Assembly (NCBI GenBank): GCA_041738285.1
Contig: JBGSQB010000155.1
Span: 1-23,315, forward strand
Reading direction: 5' to 3'
DNA: 23,315 nt
Origin: SZUA-521 sp041738285
Lineage (GTDB): Bacteria; Pseudomonadota; Gammaproteobacteria; Pseudomonadales; Azotimanducaceae
The notes beneath the pieces were generated by a model. The model worked only from the letters and a program-made list of their open reading frames with translations. It searched no databases and was not told where the DNA came from. The translations under genes were made by a program, and so were the position numbers. Below, piece after piece: positions 1 through 7,416 of this stretch; the first letter of the stretch is position 1; every line of letters starts with the position of its first letter.

Positions 1-6
1 TTACGC

Positions 7-104
7 AAATGCATGACGAACCAGCCTGAATACGTAGCCGTCAAGCATGAAGCGGACATCGCCCGATCGGTGCGAGGCGTGGTCGTTGGAATCGTCATGC
101 ATTT
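7..104. repeat. 12-bp inverted repeat flanking a 33-codon ORF
   Basis: AAATGCATGACG (7-18) is exactly inverted as CGTCATGCATTT (93-104). TTACGCAA also occurs directly at 1-8 and 103-110. On the minus strand the two copies coincide with the start (ATG at 102-100) and stop (TAA at 3-1) of a 33-codon ORF reading MHDDSNDHASHR and ending RHAFA. I do not recognise the peptide and see no clear ribosome binding site. It may be a small gene, part of a longer element cut by the window edge, or chance. I see nothing else in 111-221. Confidence 0.3.
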
Positions 105-221
105 ACGCAATTCGCAGTTGTTGCCACCGCTCGCCGTACCGCCGGGTACTGTCTTCGCGCTGGCGCCTGCCCAGCCGCATGCCTGCTCACGGCGCGCTCG
201 CGGAACTTGTTCAGAGCTTCC

Positions 222-1187
222 CTAGGGATTCGACCGTTGGACTGACGCGCGCGGGCGCAGGAGACTTGCCCGCGCGCTGGCAAGTTCCGGGTAGGTGAAC
301 GAGTAGCCGCTCTCCAACAACCGCTTGGGCATCGCACGTTGGCCGTCACAAACGAGCGTGGCTTGCTCGCCCAGGGCGAGCTCGAAGGCGACACGCGGTA
401 CTCGCAGCCACGAAGGTCGTGCAAGTACATCGCCCGCTGCCTGTGCGAATTCGGCATTGCGAACAGGGTTTGGAGCGGTGACGTGCAGCACTCCCCCCAA
501 TCGCAGATCCATGGCATGCAACACCGCGCCTACCGCATCATCGATGTGTACCCACGACAGCCATTGTTGGCCGTCGCCGATCGGGCCGCCGCCGAACAGC
601 CGGAAAGGCAGCAACATCTGTGGCAGTGCGCCGCCGTCGGTCGCCAACACCACGCCAAAGCGGGCGATCGTGTACGGAACGGTGACACCTTCCACCGCTG
701 CCTCCCACGCGACGGCAAGTTGAGCGAGGTAGTCTGACCCGGGTCGCGTGGTTTCGTCAGCAACGTGTTCTCCCGTGCCAACGTAGCCCACACCCGACGC
801 CTGAATGAGTTGCGCTGGCGGGTTGCGCAATTGCCGAATTGCCTGCACCAATGCGGCGGCAGGTTGGATGCGGCTGTCGCGCAGCCGCAGCTTGCGACGT
901 TCGGTCCATCGCGGGCCCGCGATGCGCTCGCCGCACAGATTGATGACGGCGTGGGCGCCGCCTAGACAATCCGACCAATCGCCGGCGCGCCTCCCGTCCC
1001 ACTGAACGAACTCGACTCCCGCGGCCGAAGATGGTCGAGCGCCTCGGGTGAGTAGGGTCACGCAGAAGTTTCGTTGTACCAGCGCACGGGTGAGATAGCG
1101 GCCGATGAATCCGCTGCCACCCGCAATCACGACGCGAGGTCGCGTCGCGCCCGATTGTGAGATGTTGCGATCGACTGCGTTGGTCAT
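222..1187 (-). CDS. TIGR01777 family NAD(P)-binding epimerase-like protein
   Basis: A 321-residue extended SDR-like protein. The Rossmann glycine motif GGSGFIG is at residues 23-29. The body has the features of the TIGR01777 (YfcH-like) family: ARFGVVLATDGGALPQ, then LPFRLFGGGPIGDG, then WLSWVHIDD, and a C-terminal DUF1731-like segment. The substrate of this family is unknown. The start ATG (1187-1185) overlaps the stop of the upstream TetR gene in an ATGA, so the two are probably co-translated. TIGR01777 genes often sit near photolyase and lipid-modification genes in proteobacteria (established context), which fits the genes at 5252-10962. Family assignment is firm; the function is unknown. 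Confidence 0.9.
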   Translation of the reverse strand: MTNAVDRNISQSGATRPRVVIAGGSGFIGRYLTRALVQRNFCVTLLTRGARPSSAAGVEFVQWDGRRAGDWSDCLGGAHAVINLCGERIAGPRWTERRKLRLRDSRIQPAAALVQAIRQLRNPPAQLIQASGVGYVGTGEHVADETTRPGSDYLAQLAVAWEAAVEGVTVPYTIARFGVVLATDGGALPQMLLPFRLFGGGPIGDGQQWLSWVHIDDAVGAVLHAMDLRLGGVLHVTAPNPVRNAEFAQAAGDVLARPSWLRVPRVAFELALGEQATLVCDGQRAMPKRLLESGYSFTYPELASARASLLRPRASVQRSNP

Positions 1188-1810
1188 TTTGGCGCGCCGG
1201 TGATGGTGGCCACCGCGTGCTTGGCCAGCGCGCGCACGGTGGCGCGACTGGCACCTGAACGGGCGCGAATCGCAATGCTGTGCAGCACGGCCTGCGTCAT
1301 CCGGGCGGCCGCTTTGTGATCGGCGTCGACCGGAAACTCACCGTCTGCCTTGGCGCGTTCGAAGCGCGCCGCCAGCAGTGCGTCGAGTTCGTCGATCACG
1401 CCTTTGAGTAAATCCCGCACCTGAGGATGCGCCACTGCCTCGGTGGGCGCAGTGCACATGACAAAGCAGCCATGGGGCGGCTCGGCTGCGTAGTAAACGT
1501 CCAGTGCACTGCGGAAGAAGTCCGCCAATGCGCGCTCGAGTCGCGGCTGGCCGGCTAGGGTGGCGCCAACCTCGGCAGTGAGATGGGCAACGAAACGCTG
1601 TAGCGTCAGCCGATACACCGCCTCCTTGTCACCGAATGCGTTGTTGAGGCTCGGGCGCTTGATGTTCATTGCGGTGGCGAGCTGATCGAGCGACGTTGCG
1701 GACAGGCCCTGTGTCCAGAACAGCGAAGTCGCAGCGTCCAACGCTGCGTCGGTGTCGAACAGCCTCGGGCGGCCGCGTCCACGCCCGATATTTTCTTTGC
1801 GATCTTGCAA
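1184..1810 (-). CDS. TetR/AcrR family transcriptional regulator
   Basis: A 208-residue protein with a basic N-terminus (GRGRGRPRLFD) followed by a TetR-type helix-turn-helix at about residues 20-65: TSLDQLATAMNIKRPSLNNAF, then GDKEAVY. The C-terminal part is helical and ligand-binding-like and includes GCFVMCTAP, typical of the AcrR subgroup. The reading frame has only a TTG (1810-1808) as a reasonable start: an in-frame stop lies just upstream (1834-1832) and no ATG or GTG is available before the HTH. It is divergent from the GST gene and overlaps the downstream epimerase by 4 bases. By the usual logic of such pairs it probably represses itself and the GST gene. The inducer is unknown. Confidence 0.9.
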   Translation of the reverse strand: MQDRKENIGRGRGRPRLFDTDAALDAATSLFWTQGLSATSLDQLATAMNIKRPSLNNAFGDKEAVYRLTLQRFVAHLTAEVGATLAGQPRLERALADFFRSALDVYYAAEPPHGCFVMCTAPTEAVAHPQVRDLLKGVIDELDALLAARFERAKADGEFPVDADHKAAARMTQAVLHSIAIRARSGASRATVRALAKHAVATITGAPK

Positions 1811-1838
1811 GTAAATATCGACTATCGGATATTATTAT
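1805..1838. promoter_or_regulatory. Putative TetR operator and promoter between divergent genes
   Basis: The TetR-GST gap is markedly AT-richer than its surroundings. It holds a perfect inverted repeat AATATC-N8-GATATT (1814-1819 and 1828-1833). On the plus strand TTGCAA (1805-1810) and TATTAT (1830-1835) could serve as -35 and -10 with a long 19-base spacer, so the palindrome would lie over the promoter. Operator assignment is inference from position and symmetry. Confidence 0.45.
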
Positions 1839-1886
1839 GCGAATGTGAACATAAATAATGCTTCAGTCAACACTCAGGAGAAAGCG

Positions 1887-2804
1887 ATGGCCCGTGTCGA
1901 CCAGCCGAGGAGTCCACTGGTGGCGCAATTGTCGGGGCTGCATCTGTTTCACTTCGAAGGCGCGCCGTGCGCCCAGCGCGTTCGGTTCGCGTTGGCTGAG
2001 AAGGGATTGGTGCGCGGCGCCGAGGTGGACTGGGACAGCGATTCGCCATCCAGTCTGCGAGCAGAGGAAGGCACCTGGACGAGTCGGCACGTGTCGTTGA
2101 TCAAGAAACAGCACTTGACCGAAGGATATGCGGCCATACATCCGAATCTCGTGGTGCCGGCACTGGTGCATGACGGAGTGCTGCACATCGAGTCGATGGA
2201 CATCATCGATTACCTGGACCAGCGGTGGCCGGAGCATCCACTCGTGCCTGTTGACAGCACGGCTGCGGCGCATGCTCGAGCACTGGTCGACCTGGGCAAG
2301 GAACTGCATGTGTCGGTACGCTACGTGTCGTTTCGCTGGGGCCTGGGACGGCTCGGAAAACTGTCGAGCGCCGAAGAGGCGCGGCTGAAGACGCTCGAAC
2401 ACACGGACTCCCCAGAGCGCCTGGTGCAGTTCTACAGCGCGTTCGATCGCGACGACATCGATATGCAGACGTATGCCAAGCACCTGGTCGCGCTCGAGAA
2501 CGGCTACGCGATGATCAACGATCTTCTGGCGGGTGACGGCCGACCCTTCCTGATTGGCTCGAACCTGTCGATCGCCGACATCATCTGGTCGATCAAAGTA
2601 CTGCGCATTCACGAGTGCGGATATCCGTTTCAACGTAACTTCCCGGCATTGTTCGAATGGTATCAGCGGGTATCCGAGCGCCCTGGGTTCCGGTCCGGTG
2701 TCATGGCCAATCATGCCGCGATGAGCGCAGCCTTTCGGGCGAAGTCTGCGATCGCCAATGCGCTGGGACGCGGACTGCGGCAGGTCAGTCGCGTCGTGGC
2801 GTGA
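1887..2804 (+). CDS. Glutathione S-transferase family protein
   Basis: A 305-residue two-domain GST-like protein. The thioredoxin-fold N-terminal domain (about residues 17-120) includes GAPCAQRVRFALAEKG with a cysteine at 28, the cis-proline segment NLVVPALVHDG (P91) and the glutathione-contact ES pair at 102-103 (HIESMDIIDYLDQRW). The C-terminal helical domain contains FLIGSNLSIADIIWSIKVL, the usual GST motif with the conserved Asp. I chose ATG 1887 because AGGAG (1876-1880) lies six bases upstream; an in-frame GTG at 1845 lacks such a site. At 305 residues it is longer than a classic GST of about 200-230, with an extended stretch between the domains. It is divergent from the TetR regulator. 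Likely role: glutathione-dependent detoxification; substrate unknown. Confidence 0.88.
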   Translation: MARVDQPRSPLVAQLSGLHLFHFEGAPCAQRVRFALAEKGLVRGAEVDWDSDSPSSLRAEEGTWTSRHVSLIKKQHLTEGYAAIHPNLVVPALVHDGVLHIESMDIIDYLDQRWPEHPLVPVDSTAAAHARALVDLGKELHVSVRYVSFRWGLGRLGKLSSAEEARLKTLEHTDSPERLVQFYSAFDRDDIDMQTYAKHLVALENGYAMINDLLAGDGRPFLIGSNLSIADIIWSIKVLRIHECGYPFQRNFPALFEWYQRVSERPGFRSGVMANHAAMSAAFRAKSAIANALGRGLRQVSRVVA

Positions 2805-2841
2805 TCGGTCGAAGGCGCTGCAGGGCTCGTGCGGCACTTGC

Positions 2842-3315
2842 TCAGATCATGCTGCGCAGCATCCAAGCCGTCTTCTCGTGCACGCCCATACGATCCGTGA
2901 TCAGGTTGATCGTGCCCTCGTCGCCCGCCGCCTGAGCGTCGGGTAACACCTTGCGTGCCGTGCGCACCACCGTTTCATGGCCGTCCAGCAAGTCTCTGAC
3001 CATCGATTCGGCAGATGGCACGCCTTCGGCCTCTTTGATGGACGTGCGTGCTGCGAACTCGGCGTATGTACCTGGTGCCGGCGCGCCGAGTGAGCGGATG
3101 CGCTCGGCGATTGCGTCCACTGCGAGTGCCAGTTCAGTGTATTGCTCCTCGAATGCCGCGTGCAGATCGCGGAATCGCGGCCCGGTAACGTTCCAATGGT
3201 AGTTGTGGGCTTTGAGGTAGAGCGTGTAGCTGTCTGCGAGCAGCGTGCCGAGTCCATCGGCGATTCGCTGCCGGGCGCTCGAGGTGATGCCGATGTCGAT
3301 TGCCGGCTGGTTCAT
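2842..3315 (-). CDS. dps: Dps family ferritin-like DNA-protection protein
   Basis: A 157-residue four-helix ferritin-like protein. The inter-subunit ferroxidase residues align with E. coli Dps: His40, His52, Asp67 and Glu71 have the same spacing as H51, H63, D78 and E82 (in HNYHWNVTGPRF, DLHAAF, VDAIAER). Dps dodecamers oxidise Fe(II) with peroxide, store iron and often bind DNA. The short N-terminus carries little positive charge, so DNA binding is uncertain. ATG 3315 has TTGGAG seven bases upstream; the longer frame to 3516 runs over the SOUL gene 3' end. It is last in a minus-strand run after the SOUL-type gene, with a 91-base gap that could hold its own promoter. It is convergent with the GST gene. 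Confidence 0.92.
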   Translation of the reverse strand: MNQPAIDIGITSSARQRIADGLGTLLADSYTLYLKAHNYHWNVTGPRFRDLHAAFEEQYTELALAVDAIAERIRSLGAPAPGTYAEFAARTSIKEAEGVPSAESMVRDLLDGHETVVRTARKVLPDAQAAGDEGTINLITDRMGVHEKTAWMLRSMI

Positions 3316-3406
3316 GGTAGTGCTCCAACGAAGTGACCAATTGACAGGCTGCCACGATGGCGGCTGCGCTTGAAATCGTTTGTTCCTCTCGATCCCATTG
3401 CCAGCG

Positions 3407-4009
3407 TCAATGTTCGACCGTCGCCCTGCAGACCGGAAGCAGCACTTCGTTGCGACGTAGAAATGTCGGCATGAAAGGCGGGTCGTATCGCGCCCAGATG
3501 GGTTCACCACAGGCACGCAACGCAGATTGACTGATCGCGCCGCGCAACTTCCGTTCGTGTTCGTCGTACCGCGCGCGACTCCAGTTGCCAGAGTAGGTGA
3601 TCGCTGCCATCAGCGTGGACGGAACTTCGCGAAGTTTGACTGCACCGGCCGCTGGCGCCGGTAGCGAGTCGACATTGGATGCAGCCGGCATCACGAACGC
3701 AACGCGCCAGTGCGTCCCTTCGCGTGATTGCAGCACCGGCGCGGTCATCGAGATACTCGAGCTGGTGGCGTTGTTGCCGTCGATGTACTTGAACAAGGTG
3801 CGAAAGCCGCTGTTGCCGGCTTCCTTGGAGCTACCATCGATTGCGACCGCAGCAATGACGTGAGTGTCGTATTGCCGCAGCTCGAAGATCTCGTCTTGTG
3901 AGACGACGGTATACAGTAGCTGTTCGATGGCAGAAGCCGAGCTTGCGGCAGCAACGCCCATGACGAGCGCGAGCACGCGAGCGCTGCTCACGATCATGCG
4001 CACGGTCAC
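3407..4009 (-). CDS. Exported SOUL family heme-binding-type protein
   Basis: A 200-residue protein with an N-terminal signal peptide (hydrophobic VLALVMGVAAASSASA, likely cut after about residue 27). A SOUL/HEBP domain follows: FELRQYDTHVIAAVAI, GFRTLFKYIDGNN, the hallmark SISMTAPVLQ, and a C-terminal RRNEVLLPV. Family members bind heme or other tetrapyrroles, though heme ligands vary; here the protein would act in the periplasm. The start is GTG 4009, which overlaps the stop of the upstream gene in GTGA; ATG 3997 is also possible and leaves a shorter signal peptide. Its neighbours (NTF2-like, FMN-binding, Dps) suggest heme or redox handling. Confidence 0.87.
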   Translation of the reverse strand: MTVRMIVSSARVLALVMGVAAASSASAIEQLLYTVVSQDEIFELRQYDTHVIAAVAIDGSSKEAGNSGFRTLFKYIDGNNATSSSISMTAPVLQSREGTHWRVAFVMPAASNVDSLPAPAAGAVKLREVPSTLMAAITYSGNWSRARYDEHERKLRGAISQSALRACGEPIWARYDPPFMPTFLRRNEVLLPVCRATVEH

Positions 4010-4575
4010 TCAGGCGAGCCCATACGGCTTTGCACAGCATCCAATGCACTACCGAGCACTGGGACGTGCCGATAGAAGCCCTCGGTGCTGTCCCAGAAGT
4101 CCTGATGGAAGCGAATGCGTCCGCTGTCATCGAACTGCAGTAGTGTCATGCCAATGGTGGTGCTGGTTCGTGCTCGGGCAGCCACCTCGAAGTCAAAGGA
4201 CAACCGCCAGCGCAGGTAAAGATTGATCCCAGAGACAGACGCGTCGTCGACGCTGATGGTCAATCGGGCACCGCTGCGTTGGAGGCGCTCGAAATGTCGG
4301 ACCAGCTGGTCCACTTCCTCTGTGGTAAACAGTGTATCGCTGAAGTAGACCGAAGGTGCGTACAGGTCACGCACGCGCGCTGCGATGTCGGGTTCGTGCA
4401 TACGCTCGAAGAAGTCCTTGAAACGCGCGACAGCGTCGGCGGGTACCGCGGCGCCCTGGGTCGTGGCGACTGCCGCCGCATAGCGCTCGGGGTATCGGAG
4501 ATCGCTCGTGCCCGTGCACGCCGAAGCGGAGAGTGCAGCTGTCGCCATGAGAAAAACGTATCGCAGTTGCTTCAT
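4006..4575 (-). CDS. NTF2/SnoaL-like family protein, probably exported
   Basis: A 189-residue protein. The N-terminus MKQLRYVFLMATAALSASAC is a signal peptide; ASAC is a weak, non-canonical lipobox, so it may be a lipoprotein or a soluble periplasmic protein. The rest resembles the NTF2/SnoaL cone fold: FKDFFERM near the start, a run of alternating hydrophobic strands, and FHQDFWDSTEGFY with VPVLGSALDAVQ at the end. That C-terminal pattern recurs in NTF2-like proteins found beside CFA, DUF1365 and photolyase genes in other proteobacteria (family knowledge). I chose ATG 4575 because it exposes the signal peptide; an in-frame GTG at 4632 adds 19 non-hydrophobic residues. Its stop overlaps the SOUL gene start. 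No catalytic role can be assigned. Confidence 0.78.
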   Translation of the reverse strand: MKQLRYVFLMATAALSASACTGTSDLRYPERYAAAVATTQGAAVPADAVARFKDFFERMHEPDIAARVRDLYAPSVYFSDTLFTTEEVDQLVRHFERLQRSGARLTISVDDASVSGINLYLRWRLSFDFEVAARARTSTTIGMTLLQFDDSGRIRFHQDFWDSTEGFYRHVPVLGSALDAVQSRMGSPE

Positions 4576-4621
4576 TTGGCAACGGTATTGACTGGCGCGT
4601 GAGTGCGGCGTGAAACCTGAA

Positions 4622-5092
4622 TCATTCGGCACCGATTTCCATGCGTGCGCGGTAATCCCACGCCGTGAGCCATTGCGGACTCAGAGCCACCGCATACTCA
4701 TCCGCCGCGCGGGACGTGAGCCAGCGGGCTAATTTGGATTCGGTGCGGATCTGGTATCGCGCGAGCAACTCGTCGAGCAGGGTCGCGCCGCGTGGTTTGT
4801 CGATGAAAACGCTCGCCTGGCCGCGGACGCCACAGTAGGGTGGCCCGTCGCCGGCCACCTCGAACCCGCACTTCGGCGTGGCGCGCAGATAGCGCAGCAC
4901 AGCGGCGGACTCGTGCAATGCGCACCACAGTCGTCCCCCGTCGAACAGATACCAGAGCGAAACGACGAGCGGCACGCCGTCTTCGCCGATGCAGCCCAAT
5001 CGCAGCGGCAGAACGCTCGATGTGAGGAACTGCGCGGTCTGCGCCGCATCCCAGGCGCTGGAGGTCCGAATCGGTAGTTGCACAGCGTTCAC
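4622..5092 (-). CDS. Pyridoxamine 5'-phosphate oxidase-like FMN-binding split-barrel protein
   Basis: A 156-residue protein of the PNPOx-like split beta-barrel fold. It has LPLRLGCIGEDGVPLVVSLWY followed by GGRLWCALHE, then a CGFEVAGDGPPYCGVRG strand pair, the usual flavin-fold layout. Members bind FMN, F420 or heme; true PdxH residues are not evident, so vitamin B6 synthesis is unlikely. The start is GTG 5092, with AAAGGAG eight bases upstream, a much better site than anything before the longer in-frame start at 5143. It is the first gene of the minus-strand run and is divergent from the desaturase operon. It probably acts in redox chemistry with a flavin or related cofactor. Confidence 0.8.
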   Translation of the reverse strand: MNAVQLPIRTSSAWDAAQTAQFLTSSVLPLRLGCIGEDGVPLVVSLWYLFDGGRLWCALHESAAVLRYLRATPKCGFEVAGDGPPYCGVRGQASVFIDKPRGATLLDELLARYQIRTESKLARWLTSRAADEYAVALSPQWLTAWDYRARMEIGAE

Positions 5093-5251
5093 GCGATCTA
5101 CTCCTTTCGTTCTTCGGCCCAAGGGTAGCGGCGATATCGCCACGCCGCACGTTTTCTGAAGATGCTCGCGAGCAGCGTCGTGAAGATTGCGTGAAGCATG
5201 CTCGTTCGACGACTCACAGATCCCTCACGGATCGCGTCGGACAATCAACCC
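5093..5251. promoter_or_regulatory. Divergent control region between redox and lipid operons
   Basis: This 159-base region separates two head-to-head operons. It contains the perfect 12-base palindrome TGCTCGCGAGCA (5163-5174). It also has a loose direct repeat, GAAGATGCTCG followed by GAAGATTGCG and GAAGCATGCTCG (about 5157-5202). GACAAT (5240-5245) looks like a -10 but lies only six bases before the desaturase ATG. I see no convincing -35 partner and no clear RpoE/ChrR-type promoter. A shared operator is inference from position. Confidence 0.35.
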
Positions 5252-6166
5252 ATGAAGCAAACCCTGACGGCATCCCTGAAGCAATGGCTCGTTGCCGACA
5301 ACCCAAAGGTGGGCCTGGACGCGGGCATGGCCTGGATGCGTGTCGCGCCGTTCATCGCGCTGCACATCGCTGCGGGTGCGGCCTTCGTTGTGGGGGTAGC
5401 CCTGGTCGATGTGCTGGCCGCGACTGTCACTTACCTGGTGCGCATGTTTGCCATCACCGCGTTCTACCACCGCTATTTTGCGCACCGCGCGTTCGAAACG
5501 TCGCGGGGGTGGCAGTTCTTCTTTGCGCTGATCGGCGCGAGCGCTGCCCAGCGAGGACCGCTCTGGTGGTCCGCCATGCACCGCCGTCACCACGCCGTGG
5601 TAGATACCGACGCAGACGTTCACGCACCGCATCACGGCTTTCTACGTTCCCACCTGACCTGGTTTCTCACTCACGAGAACTTCGCAACGGACGAACGCCG
5701 GGTTCGCGACTGGGCATGCTTTCCGGAGCTGCGTTGGCTCGATCGATTCGATGCACTGATACCCATCGTGAGCCTTGGGCTGGTGTTTGGAATTGGCGCC
5801 ATGCTCGAGCGGTTCGCGCCGCACCTCGGGACGACTGCCGTTCAGTTCACCTTGTGGAGCTACTGCGTATCGACTGTGCTCTTGTTGCACGTCACGCTCG
5901 CGGTGAACTCCCTTGCGCATCGATTCGGAACGCGCCGCTTCGAGACCAAGGATCGTAGTCGCAATCTGCGATGGCTCGCGTGGCTGACGCTTGGTGAGGG
6001 ATGGCACAACAACCATCACCGGTATGCGGGCGCGGCGCGGCAAGGATTCTTTGCCGGAGAAACGGATGTCAGCTATCAGGTTCTGCGTCTGCTCGAGTGG
6101 CTCGGCGTGGTGCGCAATCTGCGCGTTGTGCCGGAGCGCATTCTTGCCGAACGGGGGCCGCGGTGA
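5252..6166 (+). CDS. Delta9-type membrane acyl-CoA/fatty acid desaturase
   Basis: A 304-residue integral membrane di-iron desaturase. All three histidine boxes are present: HRYFAH (residues 73-78), HRRHH (110-114) and HNNHH (252-256), with hydrophobic segments at about 30-70, 85-98, 165-185 and 200-220. This is the stearoyl-CoA desaturase (Delta9) layout, which inserts a cis double bond using O2 and electrons from a redox partner. No ferredoxin or cytochrome b5 domain is fused. I chose ATG 5252; an in-frame ATG at 5198 adds 18 polar residues, and neither has a strong ribosome site. It is the first gene of the coupled operon; its stop overlaps the next start (GTGA). Its product could feed the methyltransferases at 8161 and 9922. 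Confidence 0.92.
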   Translation: MKQTLTASLKQWLVADNPKVGLDAGMAWMRVAPFIALHIAAGAAFVVGVALVDVLAATVTYLVRMFAITAFYHRYFAHRAFETSRGWQFFFALIGASAAQRGPLWWSAMHRRHHAVVDTDADVHAPHHGFLRSHLTWFLTHENFATDERRVRDWACFPELRWLDRFDALIPIVSLGLVFGIGAMLERFAPHLGTTAVQFTLWSYCVSTVLLLHVTLAVNSLAHRFGTRRFETKDRSRNLRWLAWLTLGEGWHNNHHRYAGAARQGFFAGETDVSYQVLRLLEWLGVVRNLRVVPERILAERGPR

Positions 6167-7416
6167 AGCGCGTCGCAGTGGTCGGCAGCGGCATTTCCGG
6201 CATTGCGGCCGCCGATGAGTTGTCGACCTGGGCCGAGGTAACCCTGTTTGAGGCTGCGACGCGATTGGGTGGCCACACCGATACCCATGAGGTGGTGATC
6301 GATGGTGAGCTCGCGCGCATCGACTCGGGCTTCATTGTCTTCAATGAACGCAATTACCCCCAGTTCAGCCGGTGGCTCGATCGACTCGGCGTTTCCTCCC
6401 AGGCGACCGACATGAGTCTTTCGGTACGCCGTGAGGTCGATGGATTCGAGTACGGCACTGACAGCCTCGGCGCCGTGCTGGCGCAGCCGACGAATCTCAT
6501 GCGACCCCGGTTCTGGCGCATGTGGCGGGATCTGCTCGCCTTCTACCGACGTGCGCGCGGCGAACCGGCACATGGCGGCGAATCGCTGCTCGAGTACAGC
6601 CGCCGTCATGGCTATCGGCGCGAGTTCGTCGACGATCATCTGGTGCCGATGTGCGCGGCGTTGTGGTCGCAATCGAGATGCAACGTACTCGAGGCGGACA
6701 TGGCGCATGTGCTCGCGTTCATGGCTAACCACGTCATGCTCGATATCTCGGGACGACCGACTTGGCGCGTGGTGCGAGGAGGTTCGACCCGCTACGTGGA
6801 GCGGTTCGTGGAACAGTTTCGCGGCGCGATAAGGAAAAGCACGGCAGTCGAGCACGTGGAGACGGGCGCGAATTCGGCACGTGTGCGGGTCAAAGGGGCA
6901 TGGCAGACGTTTGATGCTGTGGTGCTCGCCTGTCACAGCGACCAGGCACTCGTCTTGATCGATTCACCGACGCCAGCGCAGCGGTGCTTGCTGCAATCGA
7001 TCAGGTATCAATCGAACCGCGTTCAGGTTCACACCGATGATGGCGTAATGCCACGAAGCAGGCGCGCATGGAGCAGCTGGAACGCGGTCATACGAGACCA
7101 GGATACCCCGAGCTTCGTGACCTACTGGAGCAACCGCCTGCAACGCATTCGAACGCCTCGACCGGTGTTCGTCAGTCTCAATGCGGCTGACCGTGTGCGT
7201 GACGATGCTGTGGTGGCGGAGCGTGAGTACGCGCACCCCGTGTTCGATCGCGCAGCTGTGGATGCGCAATCACGGTTGCCCGCGCTGCAAGGGCAGGGGT
7301 GCCTGTATTTCGCGGGCGCATATTCGGGTTGGGGGTTCCACGAAGATGGATTTCGAAGCGGTATCGCCGCGGCCGAGGCGCTGCGCGTGCACAGCGGAGC
7401 TCGTCGTGCAGCTTGA
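6163..7416 (+). CDS. NAD(P)/FAD-dependent oxidoreductase, amine-oxidase-like
   Basis: A 417-residue flavoprotein. The dinucleotide-binding motif VVGSGISG is at about residues 6-13, followed by the acidic residue LFEAATRLGGHTDTH and the conserved IDSGFIVFNERNYPQF. The C-terminal flavin motif is CLYFAGAYSGWGFHEDGFRSG. It belongs to the COG2907-type group regularly linked to DUF1365 and CFA-like genes. The reaction is unproven; oxidation or desaturation of an acyl chain is plausible. The start is GTG 6163 inside the desaturase stop; the longer open frame upstream is out-of-frame desaturase sequence. The end overlaps DUF1365 by 11 bases. Confidence 0.92.
   Translation: MKRVAVVGSGISGIAAADELSTWAEVTLFEAATRLGGHTDTHEVVIDGELARIDSGFIVFNERNYPQFSRWLDRLGVSSQATDMSLSVRREVDGFEYGTDSLGAVLAQPTNLMRPRFWRMWRDLLAFYRRARGEPAHGGESLLEYSRRHGYRREFVDDHLVPMCAALWSQSRCNVLEADMAHVLAFMANHVMLDISGRPTWRVVRGGSTRYVERFVEQFRGAIRKSTAVEHVETGANSARVRVKGAWQTFDAVVLACHSDQALVLIDSPTPAQRCLLQSIRYQSNRVQVHTDDGVMPRSRRAWSSWNAVIRDQDTPSFVTYWSNRLQRIRTPRPVFVSLNAADRVRDDAVVAEREYAHPVFDRAAVDAQSRLPALQGQGCLYFAGAYSGWGFHEDGFRSGIAAAEALRVHSGARRAA

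Noticed and set aside
1..221. attC-like integron site suggested by the inverted repeat
   Set aside because: The RYYYAAC/GTTRRRY core sequences and expected inner arms are absent.
1863..2837. Minus-strand open frame (324 codons) opposite the GST gene
   Set aside because: The GST on the plus strand has clear domain motifs and a ribosome site; the antisense frame has neither.
2805..2841. Terminator between convergent GST and Dps genes
   Set aside because: No clean stem with a following T-run on either strand.
5218..5245. RpoE/ChrR-type (ECF) promoter ahead of the desaturase
   Set aside because: AGATCC is near a TGATCC-like -35, but no matching ECF -10 lies at the right distance and the pattern is weak.
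5191..5958. Plus-strand frame overlapping the desaturase
   Set aside because: It is an Arg/Pro/Ala-rich shadow of the desaturase gene, which carries the three histidine boxes.
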